NCBI GenBank assembly: GCA_024690665.1
Contig: JAILOU010000007.1
Coordinates: forward strand, 18,595 to 82,594
Direction: 5' to 3'
Length of the DNA: 64,000 nucleotides
From: Eubacterium sp.
GTDB taxonomy: Bacteria > Bacillota > Clostridia > Lachnospirales > Lachnospiraceae
The notes below the pieces were generated by a model. It was not told the origin of the DNA, made no database searches, and saw nothing but the letters and a program-made list of their open reading frames with translations. Positions 8,932 through 16,304 of the stretch are shown one piece after another; position 1 is the stretch's first letter, and the number at the start of each line of letters is the position of its first letter. Made by a program: the position numbers and the translations under genes.

Positions 8932-8952
8932 GGCGTGGCCGGTGGCCACGCC
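8932..8952 (-). terminator. Terminator of flagellin B
   Basis: A perfect 9-bp GC-rich stem, GGCGTGGCC / GGCCACGCC with a 3-nt loop, 33 bp after the flagellin B stop codon on the minus strand. It is followed by GCTTTTGG. The flanking A/T-rich sequence at 8861-8900 sits between it and the flagellin A promoter. Confidence 0.75.
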
Positions 8953-8984
8953 TTTCTTTTGAACGTTCATGATAATACAGCGGA

Positions 8985-9803
8985 TTATCCGAGTAATGAT
9001 AACACTCCCTGTGTAGACTGGTTAGCCTGAGCCAGCATAGACTGTCCTGCCTGCTGCAGAATGTTGTTCTTGCTGTAGGTAACCATTTCAGCTGCCATAT
9101 CTGTATCACGGATACGAGACTCTGCTGCTGATGTGTTTTCAGAAGATGTATCGAGGTTTGCAATTGTGTGCTCGAGACGGTTCTGAATAGCACCGAGCTT
9201 AGATCTCTGCTGAGATACCTGAGAGATAGCTTTCTGTACGTTACACATTGTTGCACCAGCTGTTGCAAATGTAGAAACACCGATGTTGTCTTCATCTACA
9301 CCAAGGCTTGTTGCTGACATGCTAGTGATATCAATTGTAATTGCCTGTCCACAAAGTGATCCAACCTGAAGGCTCTTTCCTGTGAAGTTACCATCGAGAA
9401 GGTTCATTGTGTTGAACTGAGTTGTAGAAGAAATTCTAGAAAGCTCAGTAGAGAGCTGCTTCATTTCGTCTGAGATTGCAGTTCTGTCAGAAGTTGTGTT
9501 AGTATCGTTTGCTGCCTGTGTAGCCAGCTCATTCATACGCTGCAAGATAGCGTGCGATTCATTTAATGCACCTTCTGCTGTCTGAATTGCTGAGATACCA
9601 TCTTCTGCGTTAGTAGAAGCTTTGTCAAGACCTCTGATCTGACTTCTCATCTTCTCGGAAATAGTTAAGCCGGCTGCGTCATCGCCTGCACGGTTAATCT
9701 TATAACCTGAAGATAACTTCTCTGTAGACTTAGCTAAATTACCTGTTGTGATACCTAACTGTCTGTTTGTGTTTGCCGCTTGCATGTTGTGTTGTACTAC
9801 CAT
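8985..9803 (-). CDS. hag: Flagellin (copy B)
   Basis: A second 272-residue flagellin in tandem with copy A and nearly identical over both conserved ends; differences cluster in residues ~138-185 (for example NFTGKSLQVGSLCGQ versus TFVNKNLQVGSVCGQ) and a few helix positions. Cys151 and Cys187 are kept. It has its own strong sigma-28 promoter, a structured leader with a CsrA-type hairpin and its own terminator, so each copy is a separate transcription unit. Whether the filament is mixed or the copies are used under different conditions cannot be seen. The start ATG at 9803 follows AAGGAGGAATATATT. Confidence 0.97.
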   Translation of the reverse strand: MVVQHNMQAANTNRQLGITTGNLAKSTEKLSSGYKINRAGDDAAGLTISEKMRSQIRGLDKASTNAEDGISAIQTAEGALNESHAILQRMNELATQAANDTNTTSDRTAISDEMKQLSTELSRISSTTQFNTMNLLDGNFTGKSLQVGSLCGQAITIDITSMSATSLGVDEDNIGVSTFATAGATMCNVQKAISQVSQQRSKLGAIQNRLEHTIANLDTSSENTSAAESRIRDTDMAAEMVTYSKNNILQQAGQSMLAQANQSTQGVLSLLG

Positions 9804-9810
9804 AATATAT

Positions 9811-9845
9811 TCCTCCTTGAATTTTGTTAAGCCGCATCCTTGCGG
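9811..9845 (-). promoter_or_regulatory. CsrA-type binding hairpin plus Shine-Dalgarno site, flagellin B leader
   Basis: Minus strand of 9832-9845 reads CCGC-AAGGAT-GCGG: a 4-bp stem presenting AAGGAU in the loop, the classic CsrA target. The second GGA is in the Shine-Dalgarno site AAGGAGGA (9811-9818), 13 nt further on. This two-site layout is the one described for Bacillus subtilis hag, where CsrA bridges the sites and blocks translation until FliW removes it. Confidence 0.72.
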
Positions 9846-9858
9846 TCTTTTGGTATTT

Positions 9859-9882
9859 AGGATAAAACCTATTTTTTATCCT
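9859..9882 (-). promoter_or_regulatory. 5' stem-loop of the flagellin B mRNA
   Basis: AGGATAAAA, 6-nt loop, TTTTATCCT: a perfect 9-bp stem starting about 4 nt from the predicted transcript start. Such 5' hairpins often stabilise mRNA; the AGGA in the stem base could also be a further CsrA contact. Confidence 0.55.
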
Positions 9883-9892
9883 TACACTTCTT

Positions 9893-9920
9893 ATATCGGT
9901 ACTTAGTACCAGATACTTTA
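9893..9920 (-). promoter_or_regulatory. Sigma-28 promoter of flagellin B
   Basis: On the minus strand: TAAA (9917-9920), 16 bp, ACCGATAT (9893-9900). This is close to the FliA/SigD consensus (TAAA, 15-16 bp, GCCGATAA/T) and is the best match in the window. Confidence 0.8.
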
Positions 9921-9955
9921 TAACAATTAGAAAAAATTTTTCTAAAGTTATCAAA

Positions 9956-10432
9956 TTATTTTTTGCTGTCGAGAAACTGTGAATCTACATAGTTCACCTT
10001 CATCATATTGTTGTAATACTGGTTTACAACCTTTTGCGAATTACGCACCTGCTTCACCTTATCCCGAACTCCGGAGAATTTTTTTTCGGCAAGCTTTTTA
10101 TTCCTGGCTTCCTGCGCCTGGATCTCGTTGCTCTTATCCATAATCTCCCGGATTAGAACCTGCATCGCAGTAATCTCTTTCTTATACTGCTGGCGATTGT
10201 ATTCTAATTGTGCTTTTACCTTGTTATATACGCTCTGAAAGCCTCTGTCAAGTCTTGTAAGCGTTTCAATCAGGCCTGCTTTTTCTCTTACGAGTGCATT
10301 AAAATCATCCGCTGTTAGAGCCGGATCATTGAGTTCTTGCTCTTGCTGCCTGCTTTTTTCCAATATCTTATCTAAGAGGGTATTTTTCTTCTCCAGACTC
10401 TGGAGCATCACCTCTAAGTAATTCTTGTCCAT
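9956..10432 (-). CDS. FliT/FlgN-like flagellar chaperone
   Basis: A 158-residue, wholly helical and charged protein with predicted coiled coils (MLQSLEKKNTLLDKILEKS, then KKEITAMQVLIREIMDKSNE). It has the size and helical profile of FlgN/FliT-family export chaperones and follows fliS in the flaG-fliD-fliS operon, the place where fliT usually sits. Sequence similarity to FliT is too weak to see by eye, so the name rests on position and shape. A FlgN proper is encoded at 20038-20550, which supports this one serving FliD. AAGGAG precedes the ATG by 10 nt. No cysteines and no membrane segment. Confidence 0.6.
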   Translation of the reverse strand: MDKNYLEVMLQSLEKKNTLLDKILEKSRQQEQELNDPALTADDFNALVREKAGLIETLTRLDRGFQSVYNKVKAQLEYNRQQYKKEITAMQVLIREIMDKSNEIQAQEARNKKLAEKKFSGVRDKVKQVRNSQKVVNQYYNNMMKVNYVDSQFLDSKK

Positions 10433-10476
10433 ACCGGAATTCTCCTTTTTTAACTAGTATAACACCTGATGAAGAA

Positions 10477-10872
10477 TTATGATACCTGCTTTGTCACACC
10501 TACTTTATTAGCACGCATAACTTCCTTCCAGGTGTCACGCATACCACGAAGATGCTCTAAAATCTCCTCTAAGATTTCCTTGTCTTTTTTAATATTCGCC
10601 TCTGTAAGACGCTGTTTTACATAGGTATATACGTTATTAAAGTCCTTGGCAACCGGATATTTAAAATTAAGTGTTGCCTGAAACTCCGATATGATGTTCT
10701 CTACTTTACGAATATTCGTATGCGCTTTCATAATATCCTGCTCTTCTACTCCCGCAATTGCAAGGTTACAGAATTTAATGGCTCCGTCGTAAAGCATAAG
10801 TGTAAGTTCTGCCGGCGACGCTGTCATGATTTTGTTGTTTGCATACGCTGCATATCCTCTGTTTAAAGCCAT
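10477..10872 (-). CDS. fliS: Flagellar export chaperone FliS
   Basis: A 131-residue cytoplasmic four-helix bundle that binds the flagellin C-terminus before export and, in Gram-positives, also works with FliW. Typical motifs: GYAAYANNKIMTASPAELTLMLYDGAIKFCNLA, then LNFKYPVAKDFNNVYTYVKQRLTEAN and RDTWKEVM. The start was set at 10872 (MALNRGY) because GGGAGG is 8 nt before this ATG, while the ATG six bases earlier leaves only 2 nt. It lies between fliD and the FliT-like gene, in the same direction. Confidence 0.95.
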   Translation of the reverse strand: MALNRGYAAYANNKIMTASPAELTLMLYDGAIKFCNLAIAGVEEQDIMKAHTNIRKVENIISEFQATLNFKYPVAKDFNNVYTYVKQRLTEANIKKDKEILEEILEHLRGMRDTWKEVMRANKVGVTKQVS

Positions 10873-10969
10873 TGTCATTACCTCCCTGTATTATCTGATG
10901 TATGGGTATGCGGCCGGATGCCGCACACCCCTACTATATTTTTAACTTATCATTAGAACGTTTTTTTGA

Positions 10970-13426
10970 TTATGATCCGAGTAAGGATGATAATGCCGAA
11001 GTCTGTGACTGTAGCTCTGCAAGTGCTGTTTCCATCGCAGAGAACTTGTCGTAATAATAATCCTCTAAGTCTTCTAACTTATCTTCCCAATCAGAGATTG
11101 TATCAGTGTAATCACTGTATTCTTGTGCCATTTCCTTGTCATTGTATACGGTATAGGCACTGCTTAAGGTTGTCGACTTCATCTTGTTGTCGACTGCCGT
11201 ATACAAGTTGCTGGTAAGCTGCTTCATAAATGCAACTACCGTATCCGGATCAGACTGAATCATTGCCATCAGCTTATCTGTATTTCCTGAGGTTGCTTCA
11301 TCGTCTTCGTCACCATCGATATGGTATGCATTTTGCTCATTTTCATCTGCACTTAGGTATCCCAGCGTAGAGATTCCAAAGCTGGATAAACTATAGCTGG
11401 TAAATCCATTTTCCGACGCATAAGTTCTTAGCTGACTTGTCGTCGTAATGGCATTTCCATCATCATCATACAACGTCTCACCGTTATACTGATATGCCTT
11501 TGCAGTACTTGAATAGGTGATGGCTTCTCCATCTAAAATATAAATATTAGAAGCCATTGCATTAGTCATAACACTTGTAATGCTGCTAAGCGTCGTATCT
11601 CGTCTAAGAAGCGCATCCTTAATCTTTTCTTCCCATGCTTCAATCTCAGACTCTGTCATAGCTTCTTTCTCATCATCTGTCAGCGGCTCATATCCTTTGG
11701 CAGAATCAGCGTTATACAAACTGGTCATCTCGTTGATCAGTTCATTATACTCGCTTAAGAAAGATTTTATCTTGTCATAGATTCCATCCGTATCGGTTGA
11801 TGTTGTAATGCTGATTGCATCATCTTCATCCGAGCCGGTAAGTCCGGTAGCTGTAATGGTCAAACCATTTACCGAAAATGTATTAGAACTTGAAGTAAAT
11901 GTAGCTCCATTTAATATAATGGTTGCATCTTCTGCATCCACACGTACCGCATCGGAATTCACATACGTACTATCTGTCCCTGCGCCCTGTGATACCGCAT
12001 AAGAAACATTTTCCATAAACGCTTCCGTCGCTGCGCTAAGCGCTCCTTCTGCAAGGTCTTCAAGTGATGAATAATCACTGTCTGTTCCGGCTGCAACTGC
12101 GCCGATTTTCTCCATAACATCATATAAAGAACTGCTTTCATAAGATGAGATGGTGGAAACATTTTCCTCATATTCCGCCAGTGCATCATCATCGCTAAGC
12201 CCCGCCGTTGCTTTCAGGTTCTCAAGATATTCCGTACCCGTCAGCACATCATCTTCTGCCACTTCTACGGTGTTGCCGTCGTCATCTGTATAAGAATAGG
12301 TAACGGTTTCGTTACCGTCATCATCGGTTGATGTTGTCTTGGTCAGCTTATTACCATCTGCATCATAGTAAGTGCTCTCTAGCGCTGATGAAGACTTTGA
12401 CAATAAAGACGTAAATGTTGAATAATCATCTCCAAGTGCCGACTTTACTGCATCCACTGCATCAGATGCTTCATGATATGCCGTATACTGATCAATCAGC
12501 GTTGTATCTCCATTCGCTGCAGCCAGTGCATAATTATACAGATTAGTCTGATACTGATAAGTCGAATTCGCATAACTCGAAGCTGTAAGCGTTCCATCCT
12601 CAATCAGACTTTGCACATTGGCGGTCGTTGCGTCTTCATCGTAACTTGCAACTTTGTTACCATCGCTGTCAGCAAGATAATAACCGTCTGTCTCATCATA
12701 AGTTAAGGTATAATCAGATACATCATAGGTATTTCCATCATCATCCGTAAATACACCATACTCTTCAACAATGCTTTCATATGCTGAACTTGCGGAAGAA
12801 GAACTTGTGCTAAGTCCCAGTGCATATAACGCCTGCGTTCCGGCTGAATCTGCACCGTATAAGGTGAATTCGTTCTCTGTTCCGGAATCGGTAGAGCTGA
12901 CAAAGATACGATTATTGGTTGTATCTAATGATGCATTTACTCCCGCATTCTTCAGATTGGTTAACACATCTGAAATTGTGGTATCGCCATCTACTTCAAA
13001 TGTCGTTCCATTAATGCTGATGGTTCCGGTTCCACCGGAATATCCAAGATCGCTTAATGTTGTAGATGTCGTCGCATCATCTTCCGAAAGCACTCCACCT
13101 GTCAGATATCCTGACTTAGCAAGTGATGTGATCAGTAAAGACTGTGTTCCGTTAACAGCGCTTGACGAAGCAGTAACGGTTGCCTTAGTTGTGTCTGATA
13201 CACTTGTTGTCTTTAAGTTATATGCGGAAGTATATCGCATTGTTCCGACGCTTGAATAAAGACTGTATATCTTGGTGTTCAAAGACTTCCATGCATCCTG
13301 CTTCCAGGACAACTTGGTCTGTGCACTCTTATACTTATCTACTTTTGTTGAATATGCGGATACCAGTTCTGTTACAATCGCATCTGTATCAAGACCTGAT
13401 ATCATACCGCTCATACGAATAGCCAT
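10970..13426 (-). CDS. fliD: Flagellar filament capping protein FliD, enlarged
   Basis: An 818-residue FliD (hook-associated protein 2). The N-terminal FliD_N part is clear: MAIRMSGMISGLDTDAIVTELVSAYSTKVDKY... and LSWKQDAWKSLNTKIYSLYSS; the C-terminal coiled coil ends YYDKFSAMETALAELQSQTSALSSLLGS, as in all FliD. Typical family members have ~450-650 residues. The excess lies in residues ~215-480, a Ser/Thr/Asp/Tyr-rich region with repeated DDDGN-type loops (FTDDDGNTYDV, STDDDGNETV, YTDDDGNTVEV) that look like surface-exposed, perhaps calcium-binding or glycosylated, domains. Start ATG at 13426 has GGAGG 8 nt upstream. It is the second gene after flaG, with a 12-bp gap. Confidence 0.94.
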   Translation of the reverse strand: MAIRMSGMISGLDTDAIVTELVSAYSTKVDKYKSAQTKLSWKQDAWKSLNTKIYSLYSSVGTMRYTSAYNLKTTSVSDTTKATVTASSSAVNGTQSLLITSLAKSGYLTGGVLSEDDATTSTTLSDLGYSGGTGTISINGTTFEVDGDTTISDVLTNLKNAGVNASLDTTNNRIFVSSTDSGTENEFTLYGADSAGTQALYALGLSTSSSSASSAYESIVEEYGVFTDDDGNTYDVSDYTLTYDETDGYYLADSDGNKVASYDEDATTANVQSLIEDGTLTASSYANSTYQYQTNLYNYALAAANGDTTLIDQYTAYHEASDAVDAVKSALGDDYSTFTSLLSKSSSALESTYYDADGNKLTKTTSTDDDGNETVTYSYTDDDGNTVEVAEDDVLTGTEYLENLKATAGLSDDDALAEYEENVSTISSYESSSLYDVMEKIGAVAAGTDSDYSSLEDLAEGALSAATEAFMENVSYAVSQGAGTDSTYVNSDAVRVDAEDATIILNGATFTSSSNTFSVNGLTITATGLTGSDEDDAISITTSTDTDGIYDKIKSFLSEYNELINEMTSLYNADSAKGYEPLTDDEKEAMTESEIEAWEEKIKDALLRRDTTLSSITSVMTNAMASNIYILDGEAITYSSTAKAYQYNGETLYDDDGNAITTTSQLRTYASENGFTSYSLSSFGISTLGYLSADENEQNAYHIDGDEDDEATSGNTDKLMAMIQSDPDTVVAFMKQLTSNLYTAVDNKMKSTTLSSAYTVYNDKEMAQEYSDYTDTISDWEDKLEDLEDYYYDKFSAMETALAELQSQTSALSSLLGS

Positions 13427-13438
13427 GGCAGGTTCCTC

Positions 13439-13906
13439 CTATCGTTTCTCATCCACAAACAGGCCGGCCATTTCCCAAACCTTTGCGATCATATCCAGCG
13501 TCTTTTCAGGTGGAAGTTCTTTGATCACTTCCTTGGATTCTTTATCCACGATCTTAATGGTTACACGATTAGTTTTATCATGAATACCAAAGATTGCCTC
13601 TGTATTTGATGCCTTGTTGATAGTATCTACTGCGCTTTTTATGGATTCATTTTGCGCCTCTACACGCTCTTTTGAATCCTCTTCCGATGGCGCAATTGTG
13701 GCAGCCATATCTCCGGCATTTTTTGTGCTAAAGTCTGCAGTTGATGCATTTCTGTTGCTTCCATTACTGCTTGAAGTATTGCTGCTCGGAGCAGGAACAC
13801 TTGCACTTACCGACTTAGTCGGTGCCGGTCTGGATACAGGTGCTGCCTGTACAGGCTCGGTATAGCTTGCTGTTGCTGTTGTTGAATTAATTGAATCGAT
13901 TCCCAT
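13439..13906 (-). CDS. flaG: FlaG family flagellar protein
   Basis: A 155-residue protein whose last ~75 residues form a FlaG domain (IFGIHDKTNRVTIKIVDKESKEVIKELPPEKTLDMIAKVWEMAGLFVDEKR). The first ~80 residues are a low-complexity Ser/Ala/Pro/Asn linker. FlaG affects filament length in several bacteria; the mechanism is not firmly known. The start was placed at 13906 (MGIDSIN) because GGAGGTGAG lies upstream at a proper distance, while the in-frame ATG at 13924 overlaps that ribosome binding site. First gene of the flaG-fliD-fliS-fliT-like operon, with its own sigma-28 promoter. Confidence 0.88.
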   Translation of the reverse strand: MGIDSINSTTATASYTEPVQAAPVSRPAPTKSVSASVPAPSSNTSSSNGSNRNASTADFSTKNAGDMAATIAPSEEDSKERVEAQNESIKSAVDTINKASNTEAIFGIHDKTNRVTIKIVDKESKEVIKELPPEKTLDMIAKVWEMAGLFVDEKR

Positions 13907-13980
13907 TTTACTTCTCACCTCCATGTGCCTTTACGCGATCTTAATCGCTATATAAAATGGACTCTATTACTTTGGTTAAT

Positions 13981-14009
13981 GAAAGCCGCCAAAAATTCTA
14001 GCGGCTTTC
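13981..14009 (-). promoter_or_regulatory. Stem-loop in the flaG leader
   Basis: GAAAGCCGC / GCGGCTTTC, a perfect 9-bp stem with an 11-nt loop. It could be read as a csrA terminator, but it lies downstream of the flaG sigma-28 promoter and has no U-tract, so it should be the 5' end of the flaG mRNA (predicted start ~14015). Confidence 0.5.
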
Positions 14010-14021
14010 TGGTCATTATTA

Positions 14022-14049
14022 GTATCGGACGGTTCCCTTAATTAATTTA
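14022..14049 (-). promoter_or_regulatory. Sigma-28 promoter of the flaG-fliD-fliS operon
   Basis: On the minus strand: TAAA (14046-14049), 16 bp, TCCGATAC (14022-14029). It sits in the 150-bp gap between csrA and flaG, inside a larger dyad (ATCGGACGGT ... ACCGTTCATCCGAT, 14024-14062). Confidence 0.7.
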
Positions 14050-14070
14050 CCGTTCATCCGATATTTTTTT

Positions 14071-14298
14071 CTACTTCTTTGGTCCAAGCATATTTTTTAA
14101 AGCCGCAAGACCTGCTGCATCCTGGGCTGCTTTGTTTTCTTCTTGAATCTGCAGATAAACTTCTTTTCGATAAATGGATACATCTTTTGGTGCGCTAATA
14201 CCGATCTTGACCTGGTCTCCGCGGATTTCCAGAATGGTAATTTCGATGTTGTTATTGAGCATTAAAGACTCGCCTTTTTTTCTTGTCAGTGCTAACAT
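14071..14298 (-). CDS. csrA: Carbon storage regulator CsrA
   Basis: A 75-residue RNA-binding dimer: [48 protein letters not shown] matches the CsrA fold from strand 1 to the key Arg-containing strand. The C-terminal extension ([23 protein letters not shown]) is typical of Gram-positive CsrA. It blocks translation of flagellin mRNA by binding GGA hairpins; such sites are visible in the leaders at 9811-9845 and 8702-8827. The gene follows fliW by 2 bp, the standard Firmicute arrangement in which FliW antagonises CsrA and flagellin titrates FliW. Last gene of the flgM operon. Confidence 0.97.
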   Translation of the reverse strand: MLALTRKKGESLMLNNNIEITILEIRGDQVKIGISAPKDVSIYRKEVYLQIQEENKAAQDAAGLAALKNMLGPKK

Positions 14299-14300
14299 TC

Positions 14301-14753
14301 TTATTCACCCGCCCCTTCTTTTAAAATATCGTAAATGTAAAACTTCACAGGATAATGATCTTCCACAATAATCTGTGCAGCATTACAAGTTTCTGTGTTT
14401 ACCACGAACGGTGCTCTCAAGTTCACGGACATCTTCTCAATATCCGCCGGTACGGTTACCGTTACAAGCAGTAATCCATTTTCGCTTCCGATATTACCAA
14501 GGGCTTCTAAAGACTCCTCTGAAAACATCGGATTGTAATCCGATTTCACTACAAGCGGATCTAATACCGGCATTGCAAATTCCGGCTCATCCATAGACTG
14601 TAGCCAGGAGATTGCATGCCCCTCTTCTTCTTCGGCATCATAGATCAATGTAAAGTTCTTAAGGTCCGGGAAGCCGATAATGCCATTATTGAATTTCAGG
14701 ATTTTGCTGTCCTCAATTTCAATTTCCCCAAATAATCGTGTTTTTGCCTTCAT
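14301..14753 (-). CDS. fliW: Flagellar assembly factor FliW
   Basis: A 150-residue beta-barrel protein: [81 protein letters not shown] are FliW signatures. It binds either flagellin or CsrA, coupling flagellin translation to secretion. GAAAGGAG precedes the ATG. It lies between flgL and csrA with gaps of 26 and 2 bp, part of the flgM-flgN-flgK-flgK-flgL-fliW-csrA operon. Confidence 0.96.
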   Translation of the reverse strand: MKAKTRLFGEIEIEDSKILKFNNGIIGFPDLKNFTLIYDAEEEEGHAISWLQSMDEPEFAMPVLDPLVVKSDYNPMFSEESLEALGNIGSENGLLLVTVTVPADIEKMSVNLRAPFVVNTETCNAAQIIVEDHYPVKFYIYDILKEGAGE

Positions 14754-14779
14754 GTATATACTCCTTTCCGGTCTTTATC

Positions 14780-16291
14780 CTAGATGAAATCAAGCAGTGA
14801 CTGCTGATTAATCTTGGATGCGGCAGTCAGTGATGCAGTGTACGCATTATATGCTGCCGTATAATCTATAATTATATCAGATATATCCCTGTCTTCGTTC
14901 TGTGATTTTAATTCTTCTATTGTTTCTTGCTGTGCATTCACTCTTGTCTTGGTCAGAGAAAGTCTTTGCGCACGGCTTCCGCAATCTGTTACCGCCAGAT
15001 TAACATCTGCAAGATAATCGGTAAAGTCTCCAACTGCATTAGAGAACTTATCCTGTACATATTCTTCATAATAGTCCGATTCTTTTTTTGCTGCTTCGAG
15101 CCAGGAATTGAGTCTCTCAATCTCATCCTCATCATCTGTCTCAGCTATCATCTGTTCAATCTGTGTTACCTTATCAGATGCTGCCTGCGCTTTATTCACA
15201 GCTTCTGTCAGTTCCTTAATATCTCTTGCAACCGACGCATCAAATACATCATGTGCCTGTGTATTCACCGTGATTGTCTGATTGCTTGCTACCGTATAAT
15301 TAATATCCTGATCTTCATATTCATAAGTGACCGAATCTAGTGCTTCTCCATCTGCCGTTACCTCTGTCTTGGTGCAGGAAAAATAGTGTTCCGGCTTAAG
15401 TTCTCCGGCTTCAAAACCAGTCTTCATATAAGTAATTGAGATATCATAGGCTTCCGACTGCGTCAAGGTATTCGAAACATTGGCACCTAAAATCAATTCT
15501 CCGGTATCTGCCAAAAACAGCACTTCGTCATCGCCTACGGCATAGCCGCCATCTTCCCAGTCTTCTTTGGTTGTCGTCGTTACCGTGTAAGAGCCGCTTT
15601 GCTCCTCACCCGAATCATCCAGATAACTGTATGTCAGCTCACTTGGATCAGTAAGCGGCTGGTCATCACTGTATGCACCATAAGACAGACGAATTCTCTG
15701 CAGCGTTGTACTCGTTGGCATCGTAACAGTTGAAGTTGTATCCGTTACATCTGAAATGCTGACTTCATTTCCAAAGTAGTCCTGACTTTCAATGTCCGAA
15801 TAAGTAAAGACCTCTGTTAAGGTATAGATGTCATTACTGTCGTCTTCTGAAAATGTCAGCGTCTCGTTGGTCTTGTATCCTGTAAACACTGTACGTCCTG
15901 CGTAATCCGAATTGCCTTCTGCATAAAACTGCTCTGACAATGCCTGCAGACTGGTTACAATCGCTTCTCTGTCATCCGCTGTCAGGGTATCGGTCGCGCC
16001 GTTAACGCACTGGCGATACATATCCGTTAAGATATCTTTCATATTAGATAATGAAGTTTCTGTTACATCCATCCAGGATTCCGCATCCGGAATATTCTTC
16101 TCATAATACTGGTTAACTTCGCTTAGAGAATCTGCCAGGCGAAGAGAACGAATTGCCACAACCGGATCTTCTGATGCTCTTGCGATCTTCTTTTGTGTCG
16201 ACATCTGCGTATTGTATTTATCTACGCTGACTTTGTTGGAATTAATATTGTATTTTGAGTTTTTCACAATTATGTTGTTGGTAATTCGCAT
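14780..16291 (-). CDS. flgL: Flagellar hook-filament junction protein FlgL
   Basis: A 503-residue HAP3. The N-terminus (MRITNNIIVKNSKYNINSNKVSVDKYNTQMSTQKKIARASEDPVVA) and C-terminus (LTKTRVNAQQETIEELKSQNEDRDISDIIIDYTAAYNAYTASLTAASKINQQSLLDFI) are flagellin-like D0/D1 helices. The long middle (~150-430) is acidic and Thr/Ser-rich and makes the protein larger than the common ~300 residues. Follows the two FlgK genes with a 13-bp gap. Secreted through the flagellar type III apparatus, so it has no signal peptide. Confidence 0.92.
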   Translation of the reverse strand: MRITNNIIVKNSKYNINSNKVSVDKYNTQMSTQKKIARASEDPVVAIRSLRLADSLSEVNQYYEKNIPDAESWMDVTETSLSNMKDILTDMYRQCVNGATDTLTADDREAIVTSLQALSEQFYAEGNSDYAGRTVFTGYKTNETLTFSEDDSNDIYTLTEVFTYSDIESQDYFGNEVSISDVTDTTSTVTMPTSTTLQRIRLSYGAYSDDQPLTDPSELTYSYLDDSGEEQSGSYTVTTTTKEDWEDGGYAVGDDEVLFLADTGELILGANVSNTLTQSEAYDISITYMKTGFEAGELKPEHYFSCTKTEVTADGEALDSVTYEYEDQDINYTVASNQTITVNTQAHDVFDASVARDIKELTEAVNKAQAASDKVTQIEQMIAETDDEDEIERLNSWLEAAKKESDYYEEYVQDKFSNAVGDFTDYLADVNLAVTDCGSRAQRLSLTKTRVNAQQETIEELKSQNEDRDISDIIIDYTAAYNAYTASLTAASKINQQSLLDFI

Positions 16292-16304
16292 CTAATATTC
16301 CTCC

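Noticed and set aside
13981-14009. Terminator of csrA
   Set aside because: The hairpin lacks a U-run and lies downstream of the flaG promoter, so it would block flaG; treated as a leader hairpin.
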